From the NCBI GenBank assembly GCA_910588595.1, contig CAJUQU010000208.1, forward strand, positions 1-7,154: 7,154 bases of DNA, written 5' to 3'. Numbering within the stretch: position 1 is the first letter of the stretch; every line of letters starts with the position of its first letter. Positions 1 to 6,800 of the stretch are shown one piece after another. A model generated the notes under the pieces. The model made no database searches. It was not told the origin of the DNA and saw nothing but the letters and a program-made list of their open reading frames with translations. The DNA is from an uncultured Lachnospiraceae bacterium. Lineage in GTDB: Bacteria; Bacillota_A; Clostridia; Lachnospirales; Lachnospiraceae. A program made the position numbers and the translations under genes.

Positions 1-54
1 ATGAACATTTATTTCGGGCGATGATCCACTTAATGTTTGAGGAGGATAATATAG
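1..54 (+). other. Left-edge leader or tail of an upstream gene
   Basis: Only 54 bases precede the first start codon, too few to name a gene. Two plus-strand frames could be the tail of an upstream gene. One ends at the TGA at 22-24. The other reads from base 3 to the TAA at 63-65 (C-terminus ...MFEEDNIDGK) and would overlap the next gene by 11 bases, the same overlap seen between the second and third genes. Nothing here resembles a promoter with clear -35/-10 boxes, so the operon probably starts upstream of the window. This is an inference from very little sequence. Confidence 0.2.
40..45 (+). promoter_or_regulatory. Ribosome binding site of the first VgrG-like gene
   Basis: A perfect AGGAGG lies nine bases before the ATG at 55, which supports that start over later in-frame ATG codons. 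The same strong anti-16S complement precedes every gene in the window, as expected in Bacillota. Confidence 0.8.
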
Positions 55-1485
55 ATGGAAAATAATGCGGTCACTTATGAACAGATCGTGCTGGAAGCAT
101 ATCAGACGGAACACATTCTGATGCTGGAGATGGAGGAGGGCGTAAACACTCATGGTGCGCTGTATATGACAGCAGTCATTCCAGAAGAAGCGGCAGAACA
201 ATATGTATATGAGACGACGCCCCTGATGCCGGTAACGTTAAGTTACCTAGAGGATAATATAAGCATGAAAACTTTATGTCGCGGATATGTGGCCAATATA
301 CAGGTAAGCTGTCAGGCAGATACATATCAGATGGAGCTCACGGTAAAAGGGAAATCCTGTGCAATGGACATAATGAAGCGCTCCCGCTCATTTCAGAACA
401 GGTCCATGACTACTCACCAGCTGATCCGGGAAGTCATGTCGGGATATCAAAACAGTGACTGTATCATACAGATTCCGGATGAGCCAATTGGGAAGCTGGT
501 AGTTCAGTATCAGGAGACGGACTGGGAGTTCCTGATGCGCTTTGTTTCGCGATATGGGGCGGTGTTGATCCCGGACCTGACAACAGAAAACCTTTCCCTG
601 TTTGTGGGAGTGCCCAAAAATGATGTGCCCTGCACAGTGGAGCCTTACCAGTACAGTCTGGTCAAGAAGGTGGATGAGTATCTGAATATTAAAGAAAACC
701 GCTGGCCGGATGCTCTTGAAGTGGATTTTACCGTGTTCCAGTTCTGGGATTATCAGATCCTGCGTCCGGGAAATGCCGTTGAGCTGAAAAGTATCCCTCT
801 AACAGTGCAGTGCGTACAGCGCATCTTATCGGATGGGATTTTAAAGAATCGCTACCAGCTGAGGCGAAAAAATGGGCTGCGAGGACTGGAACTGCACAAC
901 GATGCGATCGTCGGAGCCTCCGTGACAGGTATGGTTACGGGAGTTTCAAGGGATAAGGTAAAGGTGCAGCTTGAGATCGATGAGCCGGGAAGGGCAAAGT
1001 ATTGGTTTCCCTACTCAACCATGTCAGCATCCCCGGATGGAAGCGGGTGGTACTGCATGCCCGAAAAAGGAGACCAGGTCAGGGTGTATTTTCCTACAAA
1101 CGAGGAATCTGACGCGTATGCGGTCAGTGCGGTTAGTGGGTACAAACCACGACCGGGAGATGCCAGTGACCTGATGGGAAACCCGAATGTAAAATATCTA
1201 AAGACTGCTGCAGACCAGCTGCTCCAATTTGCAGAAGACGGGATTATCATCAATTCAGGAAGCGGGCAGGCAACCATATTCTTGGGAAATTCGGGAGAGT
1301 TAACTGTGTACGGGAATAAAGATGTCAACGTCACGGCGCAGAACACATTGTCTCTGATCTCCAAAGGACAGCTGCTGGTGGGAGCATCGGATTGCGTATG
1401 CCTGAAAAAGGGAGAAGAAACCGGAATAACACTGGATAAGCAAGGGAACATAACGATAAAAGGTACAAAGATATTCAGCAATTAG
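55..1485 (+). CDS. VgrG/gpD-like contractile injection system spike protein
   Basis: This 476-residue protein is complete and resembles the VgrG/Pvc8/phage late-control gpD family, which forms the trimeric spike (gp27-gp5 type) at the tip of contractile injection machines. Residues about 1-285 correspond to the gp27-like hub; the hallmark motif QYQETDWEFLMRF is at 151-163. Residues about 286-362 look like the gp5 OB fold, with G..G.V......V.V near its start and GWYCMPEKGDQVRVYF at 331-346. Residues about 380-476 are short alternating strands (DGIIINSG, GELTVYGN, GNITIKGT), as expected of the beta-helical needle. There is no signal peptide, membrane segment or C-terminal effector domain, so this is a bare structural spike. 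The start is set by AGGAGG nine bases upstream. It leads a same-strand cluster with adaptor-like, PAAR-like and VgrG-Rhs genes. It is homologous along most of its length to the N-terminus of the protein starting at 3869. The family call is confident; the machine it belongs to is unknown. Confidence 0.88.
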   Translation: MENNAVTYEQIVLEAYQTEHILMLEMEEGVNTHGALYMTAVIPEEAAEQYVYETTPLMPVTLSYLEDNISMKTLCRGYVANIQVSCQADTYQMELTVKGKSCAMDIMKRSRSFQNRSMTTHQLIREVMSGYQNSDCIIQIPDEPIGKLVVQYQETDWEFLMRFVSRYGAVLIPDLTTENLSLFVGVPKNDVPCTVEPYQYSLVKKVDEYLNIKENRWPDALEVDFTVFQFWDYQILRPGNAVELKSIPLTVQCVQRILSDGILKNRYQLRRKNGLRGLELHNDAIVGASVTGMVTGVSRDKVKVQLEIDEPGRAKYWFPYSTMSASPDGSGWYCMPEKGDQVRVYFPTNEESDAYAVSAVSGYKPRPGDASDLMGNPNVKYLKTAADQLLQFAEDGIIINSGSGQATIFLGNSGELTVYGNKDVNVTAQNTLSLISKGQLLVGASDCVCLKKGEETGITLDKQGNITIKGTKIFSN

Positions 1486-1494
1486 GGAGGATAT

Positions 1495-2508
1495 ATGAAC
1501 CGGAAGGAAGCGGTACTGAAATACAAGGAGGAAACATCGGGGTATCTGAATGAATGTATAAAGACGTTGGAGGAAAACTTTCTGCGGGAGGGAGAGCGAC
1601 TGAAAAACGATATCTGCGCGGAAGTATTAGGGCTGCTGTCAGATACCGGGAATAAAGATCGGATCCAGTATATCCAGGTGTCGCTGCTGCGCTCCGGGAT
1701 TGACGAGGATGTGTTCCAGATCCTGATATCCCTTCATGATAAAACGTATTTTCTGGATAAAAATCCCTTGATGCAGACGATGGATGTCAGCAGTCTGTTT
1801 GCACCATTGAAGGAGGTACGGATAAAACTATACCAGTGCATGGAATGGTATCAGGGGAAAATAGAAAAATTTGATGCGGACAGAATGGTCAGAGAAACAG
1901 CAATGGGATTTTTTAAGAAGATGGCAGACCAGTGCAGGAGGCTGTTCCGTGACATGGAACGCTGGGAGACAGGGCGTCTGGTAATAAAATGGGGAGAATT
2001 CCAGGAAGTCAGTGAAACAATATTCCTGACGGAACCAGGCGGCAGAAACCAGCAGCAGTTTCTGGCATACAATGAGAAGAACAGGCTGGACCAGTGGGAT
2101 GCCAGATACGTATACCAGAGCTGGGAATCTGTACAGTTCGCAGACATGACAGTACAGAAAAGAAACCTGCTGTTCATAATGCTTCGGAATAGCCGCATGG
2201 AACGCTGCCAGTGGGAGAGCTGTATGATGCATGGAGCAAGTTTCCGGGATGCGGGACTGAAACAGGTTATTTTTGCAGGTTGTGACCTGAGCGGAAGCGA
2301 TTTCAGGGGAACGGTGTTTGACCAGGTACAGTTTATTCAGTGCAATCTCGAAGCGGCAGATTTTACCGGGGATAGGATTGACACAGTGCAGTTTACCGGT
2401 TCCAGGATGGATGGTGCGGCATTTTCAAGAGAAAGCCTATCATGCGGGGGATTTGATGCCAGCCAGCTGCAGCAGATTCAGATGGAGGAGGAACCTTATG
2501 TATTTTGA
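1495..2508 (+). CDS. Pentapeptide-repeat protein, candidate spike/effector adaptor
   Basis: This 337-residue protein has two parts. Residues about 1-200 are charged, mostly helical-looking sequence (for example around 20-45 and 105-160) that I do not recognise. From about residue 205 to 330 a hydrophobic or aromatic residue recurs at every fifth position (F250, L255, F260, L265, F270, F275, F280, L285, F290, I295, F300, M305, F310, L315, F320), with small residues two before, as in CDLSGSDF and CNLEAADF. This is the signature of a pentapeptide-repeat right-handed square beta-helix; four repeats per coil gives about six coils. No signal peptide or membrane segment is seen, so it is probably cytoplasmic. 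It starts nine bases after the VgrG-like gene, with GGGAGG overlapping that gene's TAG stop. Pentapeptide proteins beside VgrG/PAAR genes in type VI clusters are often effector chaperones or adaptors; that role here is inferred from context. A DNA-mimic function like Qnr is possible but less fitting. Confidence 0.8.
   Translation: MNRKEAVLKYKEETSGYLNECIKTLEENFLREGERLKNDICAEVLGLLSDTGNKDRIQYIQVSLLRSGIDEDVFQILISLHDKTYFLDKNPLMQTMDVSSLFAPLKEVRIKLYQCMEWYQGKIEKFDADRMVRETAMGFFKKMADQCRRLFRDMERWETGRLVIKWGEFQEVSETIFLTEPGGRNQQQFLAYNEKNRLDQWDARYVYQSWESVQFADMTVQKRNLLFIMLRNSRMERCQWESCMMHGASFRDAGLKQVIFAGCDLSGSDFRGTVFDQVQFIQCNLEAADFTGDRIDTVQFTGSRMDGAAFSRESLSCGGFDASQLQQIQMEEEPYVF
2484..2491 (+). promoter_or_regulatory. 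Ribosome binding site deciding the start of the Imm11-like gene
   Basis: GGAGGAGG sits inside the end of the pentapeptide gene, six bases before the ATG at 2498. The frame is open back to 2318, but the upstream ATG there has no such site and would bury 60 extra residues in the other gene. The 11-base overlap with the upstream stop (2506-2508) suggests translational coupling. Confidence 0.8.
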
Positions 2509-3013
2509 GATGGAACAGGATAGAAGGATTCACAACCGGTTCCGGTTCCGGGACATAGAAATCACCACGCGCGGAGAATTTGAAATGGAAGAATCAGACC
2601 AGATTCAGGATATATCCGTATTGTATACACTAGGAGACGGGGACAGTATTTACCCAGATGTGGTGGATGCTCCGGTGTTCATGGTGTCGGATGCTTTGAA
2701 AAAATTACTGGCTGCCTATGATCCGAACGTCGTGTATCGTCGCGTCATGCTGAACCAGAAAGGAGACGGTATCCAGAAAAAATACTGGCTTCTGCTATCG
2801 GATAAGCTGGACTGTCTGGATGGGAGTGCGGAGTGGTATCCCAACGGATGGGATAAAAGGATTGTGCTGAACAGGAAACGGATTGGGCAGAGACGGGTAT
2901 TTAAAGTGAGAGGAGTGCATACCCCGAGGGTATTTGTAAATCTGCAGGTTTCAGAAAGCATTTTGCGGCGGGAATTTGAGGGGATCATGCTGCGTCCGGT
3001 GGAGACAGTCTGA
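2498..3013 (+). CDS. Imm11/DUF1629-like protein
   Basis: This 171-residue protein is cytoplasmic in appearance, with no signal peptide or membrane segment. From about residue 55 it follows the layout I associate with the Imm11 (DUF1629) family: PVFMVSDALKKLLAAYDPNV at 59-78, KKYWLLLSDKLDCLD at 94-108 (family-like Y-hydrophobic-V-D core), a strand around RIVLNRKRIG, RVFKV at 133-137, then RVFVNLQVSESILRREFEGI (144-163) and a terminal MLRPV. Imm11-type proteins are predicted immunity proteins in polymorphic-toxin loci. The first 55 residues are divergent. The gene overlaps the pentapeptide gene by 11 bases and lies 17 bases before the DUF4280 gene, so it sits inside the loading cassette instead of after a toxin C-terminus, where a cognate immunity gene would normally be. 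It may be an adaptor or chaperone using this fold. The family assignment is from memory of the pattern and is moderate; the function is open. Confidence 0.7.
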   Translation: MYFEMEQDRRIHNRFRFRDIEITTRGEFEMEESDQIQDISVLYTLGDGDSIYPDVVDAPVFMVSDALKKLLAAYDPNVVYRRVMLNQKGDGIQKKYWLLLSDKLDCLDGSAEWYPNGWDKRIVLNRKRIGQRRVFKVRGVHTPRVFVNLQVSESILRREFEGIMLRPVETV

Positions 3014-3015
3014 CA

Positions 3016-3022
3016 AGGGAGG
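3016..3022 (+). promoter_or_regulatory. Ribosome binding site deciding the start of the DUF4280 gene
   Basis: AGGGAGG lies eight bases before the ATG at 3031. A GTG at 3022 is in frame but overlaps this site, so it cannot be the start served by it. The ATG is therefore chosen, making the protein three residues shorter than the longest open frame. Confidence 0.8.
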
Positions 3023-3030
3023 TGTTTACA

Positions 3031-3858
3031 ATGGAAGACGGAAATATAACAATTGTTGAGGATACCAGGGAGAGCCTGAAAGATTTCCTGGATATGGCTC
3101 AGGAAGTTGAGAGCCTGGACGGGGAAGAACAGCAAAAAAAGCTCGAGGAAATATTCGGTCCGGTTGACGAGGAGGAATCAGAACAGGAAACGGAAGAAGA
3201 TGAGACAGAAGAAGCAAAGTCGCCGGAGGAGCAAAAACGTGAGGAACAGATCAAAGGAAGACAGGAGTCAAGGGCAAATTCGGATGTGGCGATGGCCATG
3301 ATGATTGCGGACAAGGTGGCTGCGGAATCGATGGCTATGATGATCGCAGACCAAGAAAACGCGGAACTTATGCAGGATAATCCCTGTTATGTGGTACACG
3401 GGGCAAAAATGTTGTGCTCTATGGGTTCACGGGAGGCAAGACTGGTCGTTCCCATGGATCACGGGATTCTGTTGAACAAGCATCCACAAATGATCGCAGA
3501 TGATTGTGCCTCGTTGACGAACGTTATGTGTTTTGGCAATTGTTTCAGTGCGGAAAATCATGCTATGGAACAGGCGGCAGTTGATGCGACAAACCAATAT
3601 AATCATAAGACAGAGGGATTCTGGGCAAAAGTAAAGTCTTTTTTTGGGGAAAAGCCGCCAACAGTTAAGTCCGCAGGCAAAGAACTGCAGCAGTTATGCA
3701 TCTGTGAGTGCACACCAAGTATTTCAGCAGATGCAGTCTGGGAAGAAAGCAACGATAAGAGTCTGATCAATGATAAAAAGACACTAATCCAGCCGGCAGT
3801 ACTGGTATGCGAATACGGGGGTGTTATAAGGATCATTGATAACGGACAGAACAATTGA
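3031..3858 (+). CDS. PAAR-like DUF4280 tip protein with acidic N-terminal extension
   Basis: This 275-residue protein carries a DUF4280 (PAAR-like) domain at about 119-273. Family landmarks in order are YVVHGAKMLCSMGS (120-133), a D-rich turn IADDCASLTNV, FGNC (168-171), CTP (227-229), PAVLVCEYGG (255-264) and the closing IRIIDNGQ. PAAR-like proteins cap the VgrG spike tip and link effectors to it. Cysteines 129, 171, 227 and 260 fall at the conserved places and could bind metal or form structural bonds; C119, C159, C167, C223 and C225 are extra. Two features are unusual. One is a strongly acidic, Glu-rich extension of about 85 residues, followed by an exact MAMMIAD duplication. The other is a segment of 55 residues between FGNC and CTP, longer than I expect for the family, containing FWAKVKSFFG. 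The gene lies between the Imm11-like gene and the VgrG-Rhs gene, 10 bases before the latter. It probably caps one or both spike proteins here (inference). Confidence 0.85.
   Translation: MEDGNITIVEDTRESLKDFLDMAQEVESLDGEEQQKKLEEIFGPVDEEESEQETEEDETEEAKSPEEQKREEQIKGRQESRANSDVAMAMMIADKVAAESMAMMIADQENAELMQDNPCYVVHGAKMLCSMGSREARLVVPMDHGILLNKHPQMIADDCASLTNVMCFGNCFSAENHAMEQAAVDATNQYNHKTEGFWAKVKSFFGEKPPTVKSAGKELQQLCICECTPSISADAVWEESNDKSLINDKKTLIQPAVLVCEYGGVIRIIDNGQNN
3292..3351 (+). repeat. 39-base-spaced internal duplication (MAMMIAD twice)
   Basis: Bases 3292-3312 and 3331-3351 both encode MAMMIAD, 13 residues apart, at residues 88-94 and 101-107 of the DUF4280 protein. The DNA copies differ only at three third positions (GCC/GCT, ATT/ATC, GCG/GCA). 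The differences are all synonymous, which suggests an old duplication held by selection on the protein. The segment is likely an amphipathic helix linking the acidic tail to the PAAR-like domain (inference). Confidence 0.7.
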
Positions 3859-3864
3859 AGGAGG
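3858..3864 (+). promoter_or_regulatory. Ribosome binding site of the VgrG-Rhs gene
   Basis: AAGGAGG begins on the last base of the DUF4280 stop codon (TGA 3856-3858) and lies four bases before the ATG at 3869. This fixes the start of the long frame. The spacing is somewhat short but the complementarity is very good. Confidence 0.8.
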
Positions 3865-3868
3865 CAGT

Positions 3869-6800
3869 ATGAAAAAGATCTACCAGTCCATATGGGTTGA
3901 ATTACCTTATTCTTTCGTCCAGATCGTGGACGTAAATATGACAGAAGGAGTAAACTGCCACGCTTGTATGCGGGTTACGGCCATATGTGAGGACGAGAAA
4001 CAGGATGAATTTCTGAACCGGTCAGTGGAGCATGAGACCGTGCAGGCTGGATATGTAAAAGACGAAGCAGGTGAGGAGATATTCTTTACCGGCAAAATAC
4101 AGGAAGTCATCCTTACATATGAAAAAGGGCAGATGACCGTGATACTGACAGTAGCATCCATGACACATGCGTGGGATATTGTCAGACGGCGCAGGACTTT
4201 CCAGAACATGGACACCACCTATGGAGAGATAATCAGGCAGGTGCTATCTGCATATCCGGGAGCTTCGTGGATCAGTACAGTCGATACAGAAGTGAACATA
4301 CCAGGCTTCCTGCTTCAGTACGATGAGACGGACTGGGAATTCCTGTGCAGGTTAGCCTCCCACTTTGAAGCGTACATCATGGAAGACCCTTCCGGTGAAA
4401 ATGGACAGATCTATTTCGGGATACCTGAATTAAGCTATGGGAACAAGGTGGACTCCGACCATTACCAGATTTCACAGGACATGGAAACTTACCTGCAGTA
4501 CGCACAGAATGTGGCACAGGGCATGATGCTGCAGAATAACCTGAACTGGCTGGTCTGCAGCAGGGTAGCATATAAGCTGGGGGAGACGGTCATATGGAAG
4601 TATGTATCCTGCCAGATCGTGAGTGTGTCCATGACAGTAAAGGGATCTGAAATCCTTTATTTCTATGTACTGGGGCGTTCTGATGGGGTAAAAGCCAGGT
4701 ATTACGGGAATCCGAAAATATCCGGTCTCAGCCTTCCTGCGACGATCAGGGAGCGGAGCGGGAACCGCCTGCGCGTACAGTTTACCATCGATCCGGAATA
4801 CACGCCTGGTAATAATTTTTATTTTACCTATGCCATAGAGACCACCAGCTGGTACTGCCTCCCGGAGCCGGGAAGTACAGTACATATCTATTTCCAGAAC
4901 TGGAATGAGTTTACGGGGATAGCAGTACAGGCGATGCGTCAGGGCGGCAAGGCCAGGACAGGTTCCGTCCCAGAAAAAGGGGCGGTGGAAGACAAGTCGT
5001 TCTCCACTGCGGATGGAAAATCAATACAGTTTACGGACACTGGGATATATGCTGCGTCCGTGGCTGATGCCGCGAGTTTCACGGTCTCAAAGGATGGAAC
5101 CCTGAGTATGGATGCAGGGGATATCGTGCTGTGTGCCCAGGATAAGATGAATATAGGGAAAGGAATGGTCCGGATTGGGGAGGAGATCCAGGAAGTCATT
5201 CCCCAAAATACGATACTGCAGGTAGAAACCGGGGTCGCAGGGCTGGGAATTGTAAGCTTTGAGGAAGATGGTATAAAACTGGCTGAGGACAAGGGGATAC
5301 AGATCGACCTGGAAAACAGTATCCGGCTTATAGCTTCGGGAACACTGTACTATAGGCCTATACAGACTGATCCACCGCAGACCCAATATTCGGATGCGGA
5401 GCTGAGAAAGGAGGATGCTGCCCAGCGGGAAGCCCATAATGCGGAGGTTTTTGAGGTCCGGGAACGGGAGGCTTCAGGGAAAATGGGAGTCGGCAGTGTC
5501 ATAGCAGGGATCGGAGCCGGGATAGCGACAGTCGGCCTGCTATGTCTGATAGGAGCGGCAACTGTGGTTTCAGGAGGAACAGCACTGCTTGCAGTTGGGG
5601 CCGGGACAACAGCATTTCTCTTTGGAAATGCAAAGGCGCAGGAGGGAGTGCAGGAGCTGGGAAACATGAGCGTTGGTGATTTCTCACAGCCCTATAATGA
5701 GATCAGGGATGGCGTCCTGGGCGGATTTGAAAAGAAGCAGGAGATATATGACACCATTATGTACGGGAGCGTCATGATCGGACTGGGGGCGCTGCTGGCT
5801 CCGCTTGGCGCGACGGCAGGCAAAGTTCTATGGTGGAAACTGTTAGCGGGGCAGATGGGAACAGCGGGCGGACTGTCAGTTGGAACCATGTTTCTCGGTG
5901 ACATCTCGGATGGCTATGTGGATCAGAGCTGGCAGGAGTACGCCCTGAACTTTGGGGCATCCGCAGCGACTGCGGGAATCGGTTTCGGTGTTGGAATGGG
6001 GCTAAAGGCTATCACACAACATTTGAAACCAGTTTCGGAGTTTCTGACCCAGAATGCATTTGCTCCTATACTGATCATCGGGGGAGAAACAGTGATCGAT
6101 GTCGTCGTGGACTGGGGTGTCAGCATGGTGTTTCACCAGGAATATGACCTGACGATGTCCATACTCACGTCGCTTGCCTCCAACATCGCGTTTTCCATCG
6201 ACCCCGTCAACATGGCAACAGGAGGATTCTGCCTGACCGCGACGGACCTGATCCTGCCGGATCTGACAGACGGGCACTTCCGGCTGCAGCGGATTTACAA
6301 TTCCGTAATCCCCTGCAAGGGAAGCCTTGGGAAGAACTGGATGCTCGGGCTGGAGAGCAGGCTCTTTATCCGTGAGGAGGAAGGACTCATCGACGCGGTC
6401 TGCATGGACGGACACGCGGAGCGTTTCGCGCTGGAGGACGGGGAATGGAGGAACCGCAGGAACGGGGATTCCAGATACAGGCTACAGAAAACGGACAGGG
6501 AGGAGGAAGGATATGTCCTGCTTTACATCCCGGAGCAGAAATGTTATGATTACGACAGCATGGGACGCCTGGTTTCCGTGCGCGGGAAGGGCAAAAACAA
6601 GCTGGCCGTCAGTTACCAGGAAGCGCATATCAGCCAGGTAGTTACTTCCGCAGGCTATGTCCTTGATTTTAAGTATGAGGGGGACAGGCTTTCCGAGATC
6701 CGGGACGAGGCGGGTAGGACAGTCCGGTATAAGTATGAAAATGACTGCCTGAAGGCAGTCTGCCATGTCGACGAGGGCGTGACCACCTACCATTATGATG

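Noticed and set aside
1011..1481. Minus-strand open frame of 156 codons opposite the first spike gene
   Set aside because: The plus-strand frame here encodes recognisable OB-fold and needle motifs; the reverse translation is Ser/Pro-rich with no family features.
2318..2497. 60-residue N-terminal extension of the Imm11-like gene
   Set aside because: It runs inside the pentapeptide-repeat coding region in another frame, and GGAGGAGG just before 2498 marks the true start.
1495..2508. Pentapeptide protein as a Qnr-like quinolone-resistance protein
   Set aside because: The large unrelated N-terminal part and the spike/tip gene context fit an adaptor role better; the repeat fold alone does not show DNA-gyrase protection.
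3022..3030. GTG start for the DUF4280 gene
   Set aside because: The codon overlaps the AGGGAGG ribosome binding site; the ATG at 3031 has proper spacing.
3292..3351. Possible CRISPR or tandem-repeat array
   Set aside because: There are only two short copies, in frame and coding, with synonymous differences; this is a protein duplication.
6327..6641. Plus-strand 104-codon frame inside the RHS region
   Set aside because: It is out of frame with the long gene, rich in Arg/Ser/Thr from frame-shifted RHS codons, and has no domain signature.
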